Source: Roseovarius sp. W115 (GTDB lineage: Bacteria; Pseudomonadota; Alphaproteobacteria; Rhodobacterales; Rhodobacteraceae). Taken from it: a stretch of DNA of 64,000 bases. This document shows, one piece after another, positions 17,879 to 28,700 of the stretch. Positions within the stretch are counted from its first letter, which is position 1. The number at the start of each line of letters is the position of its first letter. Location of the stretch: NCBI RefSeq assembly GCF_032842945.2, contig NZ_CP146606.1, positions 744,001 through 808,000 on the forward strand. The letters are read 5' to 3'. Under the pieces are notes generated by a model. That model was not told where the DNA came from and made no database searches. It was given only the letters and a program-made list of their open reading frames with translations. A program made the translations under genes and the position numbers.

Positions 17879-18892
17879 ATGAAAGTTTTTCTCGATTCCG
17901 CACAAGAGGCGCATCATCCGCAGAACTTCCTTCACCAGGGAGTAATCAAACCATCCCCGGAAAGCCCTGAGCGCATTGAGCTTTTGCGAAAAGGGGCAGA
18001 AGATGCGGGGGCCAGTATTCATACGCCACCTGACGCAGGTTTTGCGCCCATCGCGGCGGTGCATGACGCGCGGTATTTGACCTTTTTGCAGACGATTCAC
18101 GAAAGATGGAAAGCCCTGCCAGGCGCCGCGCCGGAGGTCATTCCAAATGTGCACCCCCGCGCGCGCAGCGATGGCTATCCCAGCTCAGCAGTGGGTCAGG
18201 CAGGCTACCATCAGGCTGATACGGCCTGTCCCATCGGGCCACACACCTACATGTCAGCCTATGCCTCGGCACAATCGGCCATTGCCGCGACGGATGCGGT
18301 TCTCGCAGGCGAAAGACATGCCTATGCGCTCTGCCGTCCGCCAGGGCATCATGCCTATGCCGATCAGGCAGGCGGCTTTTGCTTTCTGAACAACTCCGCC
18401 ATCGCGGCGCAGCGGTTGCTGGATCATGGGATGCGCCCTGCAATATTGGATGTGGATGTGCATCACGGCAATGGCACCCAAGGCATATTCTATGCACGTG
18501 GCGACGTGCTGACCGTTTCGATCCATGCCGATCCGGATGGGTTCTATCCGTTCTTCTGGGGCCATGCCGATGAATTGGGCGAGAAGGATGGAGTGGGGGC
18601 CAATCTCAACCTGCCTTTGGCGCGCGGTAGCGACAACGTTGTGTTTCTCGGCGCTCTGGACAGGGCGCTGACCCGAATTGCTGACTTCGGTGCAACCGCG
18701 ATTGTCGTGGCGTTGGGGCTGGATGCGCATGAAGACGATCCTTTTCAGGGTCTGGCACTGAGCACGGACGGCTTTACACTGGTTGCCGCCGCAATATCTA
18801 CCACGGGGCTGCCACTGGTTCTCGTACAGGAAGGCGGATATGTCTCGGACGCCCTTGGCCACAACCTGACGGCTTTCTTTGAAGGGCTGTAG
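17879..18892 (+). CDS. Histone-deacetylase family, acetylpolyamine amidohydrolase-like
   Basis: The 337-aa protein has the arginase/deacetylase fold signatures: the active-site CRPPGHHAY pair of histidines, and the zinc ligands in DVDVHHGNGTQGIFY and LGLDAHEDDPF. Bacterial relatives remove acetyl groups from acetylpolyamines or other small amides. The protein begins MKVFLDSAQEAHHPQNFLHQG, like characterised acetylpolyamine amidohydrolases. ATG 17879 is preferred over GTG 17870. It is divergent from the Rieske operon, with only about 95 bp between them, which must hold both promoters. Confidence 0.87.
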   Translation: MKVFLDSAQEAHHPQNFLHQGVIKPSPESPERIELLRKGAEDAGASIHTPPDAGFAPIAAVHDARYLTFLQTIHERWKALPGAAPEVIPNVHPRARSDGYPSSAVGQAGYHQADTACPIGPHTYMSAYASAQSAIAATDAVLAGERHAYALCRPPGHHAYADQAGGFCFLNNSAIAAQRLLDHGMRPAILDVDVHHGNGTQGIFYARGDVLTVSIHADPDGFYPFFWGHADELGEKDGVGANLNLPLARGSDNVVFLGALDRALTRIADFGATAIVVALGLDAHEDDPFQGLALSTDGFTLVAAAISTTGLPLVLVQEGGYVSDALGHNLTAFFEGL

Positions 18893-18957
18893 CCTGTCAA
18901 ACTTCTCTTCACCTTGCAGGCCAGTGCGTTCGGGCTGAAAGAAAGGAACCGTTGCTC

Positions 18958-19740
18958 ATGTCCCGTTTTACTGCTGTCGTCTTTGACTGGGCCGGTACAA
19001 CCGTTGATTTTGGGTCGTTCGCCCCGATGGGCGTGTTTGTCAAAGCCTTTGCAGAGTTCGGCATTACCGCCACAATCGAGGAGGCCCGCGCGCCTATGGG
19101 CGCGGCCAAATGGGACCACATCCGTGTGATGATGGACATGCCCTCCATCGCGCGGCAATGGCAGGACACCCATGGGCGTGCCCCGACAGATGCCGATGTC
19201 GATGAGGTCTACAAGGTTTTCGTGCCGATGAATGAAAAGGTTGCGGCGGAGTATGCCGATCTGGTGCCCGGCTGTGCCGAAGCCATTGCGGCATTGCGCG
19301 AAATGGGGCTCAAGATTGGATCAACCACCGGATATACCCGCTCGATCATGGGACATGTTCTACCTGTGGCCGCAGCACAAGGGTATGTCCCGGACAATCT
19401 GGTGTGTTCTGATGACCTGCCCGAAGGACGACCTGGGCCGTTGGGGATGTATCAGTGCATGATTGATCTGGTGGCCTATCCGCCCAGCTCGATCCTCAAG
19501 GTGGATGACACCGCGCCGGGCATTGCCGAAGGCGTTGCGGCAGGGTGCATCACCGTTGGCGTGACGCTTTCTGGGAATGCGGTTGGCAAAACGCCTCAGG
19601 AACTGGCGGCTTTGTCCAAAAATGACATCGCTGCGCTGCGCGATCATGCGACAAATATCCTTGTGGGCGCGGGGGCGGATCATGTCATCGACACGGTGGC
19701 GGATCTGCCTGAGCTTGTGCGTCGGTTGGACGCGAGCTAG
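18958..19740 (+). CDS. phnX: Phosphonoacetaldehyde hydrolase
   Basis: The 260-aa HAD-superfamily protein carries the nucleophile Asp10 in VFDWAGTTVDFG and the family-specific cap lysine (K51 in GAAKWDHI) that forms a Schiff base with phosphonoacetaldehyde, plus GSTTGYTRSIM and KVDDTAPGIAEG. It cleaves the C-P bond to acetaldehyde and phosphate in 2-aminoethylphosphonate catabolism. The partner transaminase PhnW and a phosphonate transporter are not adjacent. AAGGAA precedes the ATG at 18958; a TTG at 18952 is possible. It follows the deacetylase gene by 65 bp. Confidence 0.93.
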   Translation: MSRFTAVVFDWAGTTVDFGSFAPMGVFVKAFAEFGITATIEEARAPMGAAKWDHIRVMMDMPSIARQWQDTHGRAPTDADVDEVYKVFVPMNEKVAAEYADLVPGCAEAIAALREMGLKIGSTTGYTRSIMGHVLPVAAAQGYVPDNLVCSDDLPEGRPGPLGMYQCMIDLVAYPPSSILKVDDTAPGIAEGVAAGCITVGVTLSGNAVGKTPQELAALSKNDIAALRDHATNILVGAGADHVIDTVADLPELVRRLDAS

Positions 19741-20264
19741 CCCACCGCCAACCAGCCATGATAGCGCACGATAGGTTTGTTACTCCAAGGCAGGCAAATG
19801 GCGATCTCGAAGCGATACCGCCCCTGATCTGGTCGTTCACTGGCCGTGACATTCGGCGCAGCCCAACGCGGCACAGGAAGACCTACAAAACGAAACTGCC
19901 ATTCCGTCAGGTCAAGGCCGCCCGAGGCAGGCGATAGGCGGCTGATTGCTGTCATCGCGCCCAGGCGTTCCGCCAATCTGTCCCCGTCTTCCACCCATTG
20001 AACAGTGCGCATCACCTGATCTCCAATTTGGCGGGTCCAAACCTCTCTTTGCCCTCGTTTTTCCTTGTTAAAACTCAGAGACGCCTGTTCGAACGCCTTT
20101 GGAAAACCCGCGCATCTCAAGGCCAATCGCAAGAACGGGTTACGCGTCATCTCAACCGTAATCTCACCCTGGAACCGGCCCATGCTTTCATGCAAAACCC
20201 GGCATTCCGGTGCCAACGCCGCAAGCCCTTCAGCGCCCAAAATCTGCGCATAGACGCTTGTCAC
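19737..20264 (-). CDS. DUF4166-like protein
   Basis: The 175-aa product reads TSVYAQILGAEGLAALAPECRVLHESMGRFQGEI..., with a later FRFVGLPVPRW region, matching the DUF4166 pattern as I know it (often fused to saccharopine-dehydrogenase-like domains or standing alone). Start choice: GTG at 20264 overlaps the TGA of the upstream DUF393 gene by 4 bp (GTGA), with AAGG upstream; open frame upstream of that lies inside the DUF393 gene. The 3' end overlaps phnX by 4 bp. The function is not known; a lipid or surface-related role has been guessed from family context, which I cannot check. Confidence 0.7.
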   Translation of the reverse strand: MTSVYAQILGAEGLAALAPECRVLHESMGRFQGEITVEMTRNPFLRLALRCAGFPKAFEQASLSFNKEKRGQREVWTRQIGDQVMRTVQWVEDGDRLAERLGAMTAISRLSPASGGLDLTEWQFRFVGLPVPRWAAPNVTASERPDQGRYRFEIAICLPWSNKPIVRYHGWLAVG

Positions 20265-20722
20265 CGCACCAGCCTTGATTGCACCGCTGCATCCGGCAAA
20301 GCGCATAAATCCGCACGACCAAAGATGCGATACCGGTTGCGCGCGATGCGGGCGTAGATCCAATCCTGCAGACCGAAAGGCAGGGCCGACAAGACGCGCA
20401 AGGGCGCGTAAATCACGCTGAGCCTGGGGAACAAGCGCAACATGGCATCCAGCGAACCATAGGCGCGCCCCTCTTCTACCAAGAGCCAGGTTTCCGGATC
20501 GTCCGGACGCATACCATAGTGCCGCAACAGCGCCTGACCCAGGGCCCCTTGCGCAGGGGCAATGCGAACGGCATCCTCCCGATCAAGCCGCGCGATCCGC
20601 CGGGCGGCGCGTGAACACAACGCGCATTCTGCATCCATCACGACATGTATGCGCGTCTCGTCAAATGCCGGAACCTCAGGATCATCGCGATAAGAATAGG
20701 CGGGGTGTGGCTGGGGTCGCAT
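20261..20722 (-). CDS. DUF393 thiol-disulfide oxidoreductase-like protein
   Basis: The 153-aa protein has the DUF393 opening HVVMDAECALCSRAARRI, a CXXC motif in a thioredoxin-like context, then AQGALGQALLRHYG and a C-terminal NRYRIFGR. The family is predicted to be thiol-disulfide oxidoreductases; few members have been characterised. It is translationally coupled to the DUF4166 gene by a 4-bp GTGA overlap, so the two are probably co-expressed. AAAGGA precedes ATG 20722. Confidence 0.82.
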   Translation of the reverse strand: MRPQPHPAYSYRDDPEVPAFDETRIHVVMDAECALCSRAARRIARLDREDAVRIAPAQGALGQALLRHYGMRPDDPETWLLVEEGRAYGSLDAMLRLFPRLSVIYAPLRVLSALPFGLQDWIYARIARNRYRIFGRADLCALPDAAVQSRLVR

Positions 20723-20827
20723 GACATCGATCCTTTCGGCGAAAACTTAAGTCTTTCAGGTTCCTACGCCAAGATGCAGATCGTCACATGGGCTTCTTTC
20801 TTGTCAAAAATACCCAATTGCCTTGGT

Positions 20828-22000
20828 CTATCTCTTGCGAAAATTTCCCCCATATCCGCCGCCGGTTTGCCCCGCAGGAAACGCGCCCTCGTCGCAATAC
20901 CGCTGATGGCAGCGCGCCAGCGCTTTGGGATCAATCGCAACGCCCAAACCCGGCCCGGTGGGCACTGGCAATGTGCCGGAACGCGGCTGCATTGGGCCGC
21001 CTTCGATCACGTCATCCGCGTACCAGCGCAGCAAGGTCTGGCTGGCCTCTCGCACAGGCTCCAGTGCGGCACTGAGATGCAGGTAAGCGGCGCTTGCAAC
21101 ACCTGTTTCGCCACTGTGAAATCGAAACCCTATATCGAACCGCGCGCAGGATCGGATAAAATCAACAGCCCCGGACATGCCGCCCAATTCATTGATATTG
21201 GTCACGATTGCGTCTGGCGCGCCAAGCTCCACCGCGCGACGCAGATCAATCCGGTGGCTTGACAACCCCGCGTCTGTAACGGACCTCAAAGCGGCCATTT
21301 CTTCATAGCTTTCAACGGGCTCTTCGTACCACGCCACGTCATACGGCCCAAGCGCCTTGATCGCGCGCTTTGCTGTGGTCAGCACCCAGCCGCCATTGGC
21401 ATCAAGCCGCAATTCGCGGTCGCCAATCGCCGCGCGCACCTCGCGGACCATGTCCACTTCGGTTGCAAGATCGAATGTCGCCAGCTTGCCTTCAAAAATC
21501 TGCGCGTCGTGTTTGTCGATCATCTCGGCACAAAATTTTGCAATCTCAACCGGTGTGGCCTCACCGGGATGCGCCGGGCCGGGATCGCGAAAGGCGAAAT
21601 ATTCGGTCAGCGCAATCTCATCGCGGACCTTACCGCCAAGAAGATGCCACAGGGGAAGGCCTTCGGTTTTGCCACGCGCATCCCACATGGCCATTTCGAT
21701 GCCACCGAACACACGCCGCTTGGCCTGCACATTGTCCCAGGGCGAATAGGCCATGCCGGGCACACAAAGACGTTCGGCCTCGGTCACAAGCCGAATATCA
21801 CGTCCGACAAGACGCGCACCCATCGCGTCAATATCGGCGGCCCGATCCCCGTCAGCGCATTCGCCAAGACCCACAACACCATCTTCGGTCTGCAACTCAA
21901 TCACAGTTTTGGTCAAAGAGGCGATGGCGCCGTAGCTGAACCGATAAGGGGCGACAAACGGAACATTAACCGGCGTGGCCTTGATGGAGCGAATGATCAT
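20828..22000 (-). CDS. Mandelate racemase/muconate lactonizing (enolase superfamily) enzyme
   Basis: The 390-aa protein shows the enolase-superfamily metal ligands in RLDANGGW (Asp), VAWYEEPVE (Glu) and NINELGG (Glu), plus a candidate catalytic His in FRFHSGET. The lysine position is EGKLAT, closer to the glucarate dehydratase branch than to true mandelate racemase. Such enzymes abstract a proton next to a carboxylate and then racemise, dehydrate or cycloisomerise acid sugars or related compounds. No sugar-acid transporter or downstream catabolic gene is adjacent, so the substrate stays open. Confidence 0.85.
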   Translation of the reverse strand: MIIRSIKATPVNVPFVAPYRFSYGAIASLTKTVIELQTEDGVVGLGECADGDRAADIDAMGARLVGRDIRLVTEAERLCVPGMAYSPWDNVQAKRRVFGGIEMAMWDARGKTEGLPLWHLLGGKVRDEIALTEYFAFRDPGPAHPGEATPVEIAKFCAEMIDKHDAQIFEGKLATFDLATEVDMVREVRAAIGDRELRLDANGGWVLTTAKRAIKALGPYDVAWYEEPVESYEEMAALRSVTDAGLSSHRIDLRRAVELGAPDAIVTNINELGGMSGAVDFIRSCARFDIGFRFHSGETGVASAAYLHLSAALEPVREASQTLLRWYADDVIEGGPMQPRSGTLPVPTGPGLGVAIDPKALARCHQRYCDEGAFPAGQTGGGYGGNFRKR

Positions 22001-22146
22001 CGCGTTCTATCCCTTTGATGTTCAAAAAGGTTAGAGCGTTGACGCAGTTCTGGGAAGAAACAAAGTCCGTTTGGCCCTTGGTTTCTACACTTGCACCATC
22101 GTGATTGGCATTTTGCACATATCAAACCTGAGCAGCGGTTATCCCC

Positions 22147-22842
22147 TCAAGCAACACCCAAGCGCTCGATCAGCTCACCAAGTGTTTTGCGATCCGGATC
22201 ACAGATATCTGCACGGCGCGCGCGATAGAGCGTGGCCTCACTGCGCAAGATCAAGCCGTCTTCCAGTGTTTTCAAATGATTGGCGCGCAATGTGTCACCT
22301 GTAGATGTAATGTCGGCGATCGCCTCGGCGGTTTCGTTCTTGACCGTACCTTCCGTGGCGCCCTGGCTATCGACGAGCTGATAATCGGCCACGCCATTCT
22401 CGCGCAGAAACTCACGGCACAAGCGATGGTACTTGGTGGCAATGCGAAGCCGAAACCCGTGCACAGACCGAAAGGCCGCCGCCGCTGCGTCCAGATCATC
22501 CAGCGTATTCACATCGACCCAGGCCTGCGGGACGGCCAGCACGAGGTCAGCCTGACCAAAGCCCAAGGGCTCCAACTCCTCAACCACCTGATCCCATTGC
22601 CCCAGTTTTTCGCGCACAAGATCGGTGCCGGTCACGCCCAGATGAATGCGCCCGGCGCGCAATTCCCGGGGGATTTCTCCAGCGGACAACAAGACCAGTT
22701 CAACACCGTCGATACCGTCTACAAAACCCGAATACTCACGATCTGACCCGGCACGGCCCAACGTGATGCCGCGCTTGGCAAACCAGTCAAAGGTCTTTTC
22801 CATCAATCGCCCTTTGGAGGGCACACCGATCTTGATGCTCAT
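22147..22842 (-). CDS. hisG: ATP phosphoribosyltransferase, short form
   Basis: The 231-aa protein is the short HisG type: KIGVPSKGRLME at the N-terminus, VTGTDLVRE, and the PRPP loop DSQGATEGTVK. It catalyses the first step of histidine biosynthesis and needs HisZ for activity and feedback control, in agreement with the hisZ gene directly upstream (4-bp overlap). The C-terminal regulatory ACT-like domain of long HisG is absent, as expected. Confidence 0.95.
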   Translation of the reverse strand: MSIKIGVPSKGRLMEKTFDWFAKRGITLGRAGSDREYSGFVDGIDGVELVLLSAGEIPRELRAGRIHLGVTGTDLVREKLGQWDQVVEELEPLGFGQADLVLAVPQAWVDVNTLDDLDAAAAAFRSVHGFRLRIATKYHRLCREFLRENGVADYQLVDSQGATEGTVKNETAEAIADITSTGDTLRANHLKTLEDGLILRSEATLYRARRADICDPDRKTLGELIERLGVA

Positions 22843-23924
22843 GCCGCGCCTCCGAGTTCAACCACCAGACCGGGCCGTATGACACCGCCGACTGCTGGAA
22901 TTTCACGCCCCTGCCCCAATTGGCGGGTCAGCGCGTCGTAGCGCCCACCACTAGCGACTGGCGGCAGCTCCGGACGGTCCGGCGCATAGAAGCCAAAGAC
23001 AAACCCGTCATAGTATTCCATCTGTGTGCGGCCATAACTGGCTTCGAAATCAAGCACTGTCACGTCGATGCCAGCAGCGTTGAGCGCGTCAAGCCGTTTG
23101 GCAAGCCGCGCAACAGCGGGGCTGATAGAGGGCAGGTCAACCGCGATCTCGCGGAGGTGTTCGAGCGCGTTAACAGATGTTTCGCGCACAGACAGAATGG
23201 CATCCAAGAGGGCGACATCATTTTCAGACAAATTTGGGGCTGCTGCATCTTCACGCAGGGCGGCAATGCGCGCTTCGATCTCGGTATGGCTGCGCAGACC
23301 GATCAGAGGGGCGGCTTGCTCCATCGGGTTGTCCATAGCCAAGAGGCTGGCGCGGCTTTCCGGCACGGATGTGCGGCCGGAGAACCGGTCGACAAGTGCG
23401 CGAAACCGACGGGGCCGCCAGATGTGACGCATCAAGGCCGCCTTGCGACGTTCTGTGGTTTGCAAGCCGGATACCGCTGCGGTGAGAATGCCGATATCAC
23501 CTGTCGACGCCCGCAGATTCAGTGGCTTCAGAATGTTGTAAATCTCTGAAAACACACGGGCATCGGCGGCCTCAGGGGCCTCGCGATCAAAAAGCTCAAA
23601 CCCAACCTGATGATACTCACTGGCCCGGTCGGGATCGTCCTCTTGCCGACGAAACACCTCGCCGGAATAGGTGTAGCACGCGGGTTCGGCACCGTGTTCC
23701 ATATGCATTTGCACAACTGGCACCGTAAAATCCGGGCGCAGCATCTGCTCGCCGCGTAACGCGTCAGACGTCACATAGGCGCGTGCACGGATATCTTCGC
23801 CGTAAAGATCAAGCAGGGTAACCGCAGGCTGCAAGATTGGCGGATCAACCGGCGTGGCCCCCGCCGCCTCAAAAACACCGCGCAGGCGCGTTGACTCGGC
23901 TTTGATCGCGGCAAGGTTGGTCAT
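22839..23924 (-). CDS. hisZ: HisZ, regulatory subunit of ATP phosphoribosyltransferase
   Basis: The 361-aa protein resembles class II histidyl-tRNA synthetases ([35 protein letters not shown]) but lacks the anticodon-binding domain and the intact catalytic histidine signatures. This is the mark of HisZ, the non-aminoacylating paralogue that activates short HisG. It overlaps hisG downstream and hisS upstream by 4 bp each, giving a compact hisS-hisZ-hisG operon. Confidence 0.93.
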   Translation of the reverse strand: MTNLAAIKAESTRLRGVFEAAGATPVDPPILQPAVTLLDLYGEDIRARAYVTSDALRGEQMLRPDFTVPVVQMHMEHGAEPACYTYSGEVFRRQEDDPDRASEYHQVGFELFDREAPEAADARVFSEIYNILKPLNLRASTGDIGILTAAVSGLQTTERRKAALMRHIWRPRRFRALVDRFSGRTSVPESRASLLAMDNPMEQAAPLIGLRSHTEIEARIAALREDAAAPNLSENDVALLDAILSVRETSVNALEHLREIAVDLPSISPAVARLAKRLDALNAAGIDVTVLDFEASYGRTQMEYYDGFVFGFYAPDRPELPPVASGGRYDALTRQLGQGREIPAVGGVIRPGLVVELGGAA

Positions 23925-25408
23925 TTCCCCTGCCCGTCGAGGATGTCTTTTACCTTGTTAACCAGTTGGTCACGCGGCACTTCAAACTGGCTGGGGCGTT
24001 CTTTCCATTCTTCGAGCGTCGCGCTTTCGGCAATTTTTGCGCCCAAGATCAGGTCCTTGATCTGGATGATGCCTTTTTCCTTTTCGTCACCGCCTTCAAT
24101 CACTGCAACCGGGCTGCCGCGCCGATCTGCATATTTAAGCTGGTTGCCGAAGTTCTTGGGATTCCCGAGGTAAACCTCAGCGCGGATGCCTGCCTGGCGC
24201 AGCTCGGCGACCATCGCCTGGTAATCTGCCATCCGGTCGCGATCCATGACCGTCACAACCACAGGACCCTCGACCATACCGCCAATCCGGCCCTTTTCGC
24301 GCAAAGCCGCCAAGAGCCGGTCCACACCGATGGAGACACCCGTGGCTGGCACGGCCTGACCGGTGAAGCGTTTGACCAGATCATCATAGCGCCCGCCGCC
24401 TGCGACCGAACCAAATTGCCGTTTGCGGCCCTTTTCATCGTGAATTTCGAAGGTAAGTTCGGCCTCGTAGACCGGGCCTGTATAGTAGCCGAGACCACGG
24501 ACAACGGAAGGGTCGATGACGATGCGGTCTGGTCCGTAGCCTTGAGCGACAAGAAGATTGACAATAGTTTCAAGTTCTTGCACACCTTCAAGGCCCATTT
24601 GACTGGAGCCTACCGCTTGGCGCAAGTTCGAAGTAGTCTCTGACGCCTCGTTTGATTTTGAGGTCAGGAAACCCAAAACGGGGCCAGCCTGATCGTCGCT
24701 TAAAGCCACCCCATCAATGAACGCCCCGGATGCATCCAAACGGCCTTTGCCCAAAAGCTCCCGCACGCCGGCCTCGCCCACCTTGTCAAACTTGTCGATG
24801 GTACGCAGCACCGCATCGCGTGTTTCGCCCTCTTCAAGGCCCATGACTTCGAGCACGCCATTCAGAACCTTGCGGTTGTTCACCCGCACGACATAATCGC
24901 CGCGCGGGATGCCCACCGCCTCCAGCGTATCCGCCAGCATCGCACAGATCTCAGCATCAGCGGCCATGCTTGCCGTGCCCACAGTGTCTGCATCACATTG
25001 ATAAAATTGACGAAATCTCCCCGGCCCGGGCTTTTCATTGCGCCAGACTGGTCCCATCGCATACCGCCGATACGGTGTGGGTAGATCATTGCGGTGCTGC
25101 GCATAGACCCGCGCCAAGGGGGCCGTGAGATCATAGCGCAGCGCCATCCAGTCGCCCGCGCCGTCTTCATCCGCCTCTTGCCAGGCAAACACACCCTCAT
25201 TCGGGCGATCCACATCAGGCAGAAACTTCCCCAGTGCCTCGACCGTCTCAACCGCGCTCGTCTCAAGCGCGTCGAAGCCATACTGATGATAGACCCCGGC
25301 AATTTTATGCAGCATATCAGCACGTTCCGTGACTTCGACACCGAAGTAGTCACGGAACCCTTTGGGCGTTTCCGCCTTGGGTCTTGGGGCTTTTTTCATC
25401 TTGGCCAT
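23921..25408 (-). CDS. hisS: Histidine-tRNA ligase
   Basis: The 495-aa protein begins [20 protein letters not shown] and has the class II synthetase motifs ([24 protein letters not shown] as motif 2), the histidine-specific [12 protein letters not shown], a motif 3 GVSIGVDRL, and a C-terminal anticodon-binding domain ([16 protein letters not shown]...). It charges tRNA-His. The ATG at 25408 has AAGGA upstream. First gene of hisS-hisZ-hisG. Confidence 0.96.
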   Translation of the reverse strand: MAKMKKAPRPKAETPKGFRDYFGVEVTERADMLHKIAGVYHQYGFDALETSAVETVEALGKFLPDVDRPNEGVFAWQEADEDGAGDWMALRYDLTAPLARVYAQHRNDLPTPYRRYAMGPVWRNEKPGPGRFRQFYQCDADTVGTASMAADAEICAMLADTLEAVGIPRGDYVVRVNNRKVLNGVLEVMGLEEGETRDAVLRTIDKFDKVGEAGVRELLGKGRLDASGAFIDGVALSDDQAGPVLGFLTSKSNEASETTSNLRQAVGSSQMGLEGVQELETIVNLLVAQGYGPDRIVIDPSVVRGLGYYTGPVYEAELTFEIHDEKGRKRQFGSVAGGGRYDDLVKRFTGQAVPATGVSIGVDRLLAALREKGRIGGMVEGPVVVTVMDRDRMADYQAMVAELRQAGIRAEVYLGNPKNFGNQLKYADRRGSPVAVIEGGDEKEKGIIQIKDLILGAKIAESATLEEWKERPSQFEVPRDQLVNKVKDILDGQGK

Positions 25409-25549
25409 GTCCAACGTCCTTGGCTTTGGGCATCTGCGGGCGGTCTAGCCGAAGGGCCGTCAATGGGCAAGCGATGGCGTATTCACGCCCAAGCATCACG
25501 AATTGCTGCGCCACATTGACCGCATTAACTCTTTGCCGATAATTGCAAT

Positions 25550-25744
25550 ATGGAACGGCTGGAAGAGAATATTGCGCATTTGCAGCGCACCGTTGATGAG
25601 TTGTCAGACGTGATCGCCCGTCAGGAAGCCACAATCTCGATGCTCAATCGCCGCGTTCAGCTTTTGATGGAAGCCGAGGCGGAACGCGAAGCCATGAACA
25701 CAGGCCAGGTTCTTGCAGGAGACAAACCCCCACCGCACTGGTGA
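25550..25744 (+). CDS. slyX: SlyX family protein
   Basis: The 64-aa protein is almost wholly a coiled coil (MERLEENIAHLQRTVDELSDVIARQ...) ending in the characteristic PPPHW tail of SlyX proteins. Its biological role is unclear. It is divergent from hisS and convergent with dnaE, whose stop lies 8 bp further on. Confidence 0.85.
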   Translation: MERLEENIAHLQRTVDELSDVIARQEATISMLNRRVQLLMEAEAEREAMNTGQVLAGDKPPPHW

Positions 25745-25751
25745 TGAGCCG

Positions 25752-28700
25752 TTAGATATCCTCGACTGTCACAACACCTGAAAGACTTTTGATTGCGCCT
25801 TTGATCTTGGGTGTTACAGGGAATTCGCGCCCGGCGGCAATCTCGACTTCTCCTGGAAGCTCCTGATGCATCAGGCAAAAATAGATGGGCCCTCTTCCTG
25901 TCCTCTGTTTGAGATCTTCGGCAGAGGTTAGGACACTTGCGACCGATGGGATCGCAGCCTCGCTTTCCACAAATATCCGCAGACCCGAGGCACCTGCATC
26001 GGCCACAACGGTATCGGCGGGTTGTACACTTCGGGCCAGAAGTTTGAGTTGATCGGCCTCCATGGTGGCCTCAACGCCGAGGACAATCTGCGCACCGGTT
26101 TCCAGATCATCGCGCGACGCTTCTAATGTGTCAGAAAACATAGTGACCTCATAACCGCCCGTCACATCGCTGAGCTGAACAAAGGCAAATCTGTTGCCAC
26201 GGGCGGATTTGCGTTCCTGACGCCCTGCAACGACCCCGGCCATTTTAGCCACAAGCGCACCCTTTTGGGCAGCCAATTCCGTGACCTCATCCAGCGTTTT
26301 GACATCCTTGCGACGCAGAGCGGCCATGTAGTCATCCAGCGGATGACCGGAGAGGTAAAAGCCCACAGCGGTAAATTCTTCGGTCAATCGCTCCGCCGGA
26401 AGCCAGTCTTCTACCGGACTGAGACGCGGTTCGGGAAGGTCATCGCCCGCCTCGCCAAAGAGTGAAACCTGATTGGAGGCGCGTTGTTCAAAAATGGCTG
26501 CAGAATACCGCATCAACGCCTCAAGGCTGTCAAACACACGGCGGCGGTTGCGATCCAGTTCATCAAAACCGCCCGCGCGGGCCAGCATTTCCAGCGGCCG
26601 CTTGCCAATGGATTTCAAATCAACCCGCCGCGCAAAATCAAAGAGCGTCACAAAGGGTTTGTCACCCCGCGCTTCAGTGATCAGGCGCATCGCCTCGGCA
26701 CCCACGTTCTTGAGCGCGCCGAGCCCATAGTGCAGCACACCCTCCTTTACGGAAAACGTCGCTTCTGAGCGGTTCACGCAAGGCGGCGCCCAAGGCAGAT
26801 CAAGTTGTTTGCGCACTTCTTCAAAATAGACAGCCAGCTTGTCGGTGAGATGAATATCGCAATTCATCACCCCGGCCATAAACTCCACCGGATGGTTCGC
26901 CTTCAGCCAGGCCGTCTGGTAGCTGACGACGGCATAAGCGGCGGCATGCGATTTGTTGAAGCCGTAATTGGCGAACTTATCCAGAAGGTTCCATACCTCC
27001 AGCGCCTTGGCGTCATCGACACCGTTTTCCTTGGCGCCAGCAATGAATTTCGGCCGCTCGGCATCCATCGCCTCTTGAATCTTTTTGCCCATCGCGCGGC
27101 GCAGAAGATCCGCACCGCCAAGGCTGTAGCCTGCCATTTCCTGCGCGATCTGCATCACCTGTTCTTGGTAGACGATGATACCTTGGGTCTCATCCAGAAT
27201 GTGATCAATCGAAGGGTGCAGCGTTTCGCGCTCTGAAAGCTGGTTTTTCACCTCGCAAAACTTCGGAATGTTCTCCATCGGGCCAGGGCGGTAGAGCGCC
27301 ACAAGGGCGATGATGTCCTCGATGCAGTCGGGCTTCATTCGCTTAAGCGCATCCATCATGCCGGAGCTTTCCACCTGGAACACGGCGACGGTTTTGGCGG
27401 CGGCATAAAGCTCATAGGTTTTGGTATCATCCAGCGGAATGGCGTTGATCTGATTGACCGCGCCTTCGGCAGGTTCATAAAGCTGCGTGCCATCAGCGGC
27501 GACATGCAAATCCCGGCCTGAAGCGTGGATCTGCGCCATTGCGTTCTGAATAACGGTCAGGGTTTTCAGGCCGAGAAAGTCGAACTTGACCAGCCCGGCC
27601 TGTTCCACCCACTTCATGTTGAACTGCGTGGCCGGCATGTCAGAACGTGGGTCCTGGTAGAGCGGCACCAAAGCATCCAATGGCCGGTCGCCAATCACAA
27701 CACCGGCGGCGTGGGTCGAGGCGTTTCTGAGCAAACCCTCTACCTGCATGCCGTATTTCAGCAGACGGTCGACAACCTCTTCGCGCTTAGCCTCGTCGCG
27801 CAGTCGTTCTTCCTGTGCCAGGGCTTTCTCGATGCTCACCGGCTTCACACCTTCGACCGGGATCATTTTGCTAAGCCGGTCCACCTGTCCGTAGGGCATC
27901 TGCAACACCCGGCCAAGGTCGCGCACCGCCGCCTTGGACAAAAGCGCGCCGAACGTAATGATCTGCCCCACCTTGTCGCGGCCATATTTTTGCTGAACGT
28001 ATTGAATGACCTCTTCGCGACGATCCATGCAGAAGTCGATATCGAAATCCGGCATACTGACCCTCTCTGGGTTCAGGAACCGCTCAAAAAGAAGCGAGTA
28101 AGCCAGCGGATCAAGGTCCGTGATGGTCAGTGCATAGGCCACAAGGCTTCCCGCACCTGAGCCACGGCCCGGCCCCACTGGGATGTCCTTTTCCTTGGCC
28201 CATTTGATGAAATCGGCAACGATCAGGAAGTAGCCAGGAAACCCCATGCCTTCGATAATGCCAAGCTCAAAGTCGAGGCGTTTTTCGTACTCTTCAACAG
28301 ACGTCGCATGGGGAATAACGGCCAGTCGCTCTTTGAGACCCGCTTCTGCCTGTCGGCGCAGTTCTTCGATCTCATCATCTGCAAATTTTGGGAGGATTGG
28401 GTCGCGTTTGTAAGCTCCGAATGCGCAGCGTTGCGCAATTTCCACCGTATTTTCAATGGCCTCAGGCAAATCAGCGAAGAGCGTCGCCATCTCTGCCGGA
28501 CTTTTGAAGTAGTGCTCGGCCGTCAGCCTTCGGCGCGGCTCGGACTGATCTACATAGGCCCCTTCAGCCACGCAGATCATCGCGTCATGCGCCTCATACA
28601 TCTCCGCCTTGGGGAAATAGACGTCATTGGTGGCCACCAAGGGCAGCTCCATCGCGTAGGCCATTTCCACAAAGCCACGCTCTGTCAGCTGCTCGGCCTC

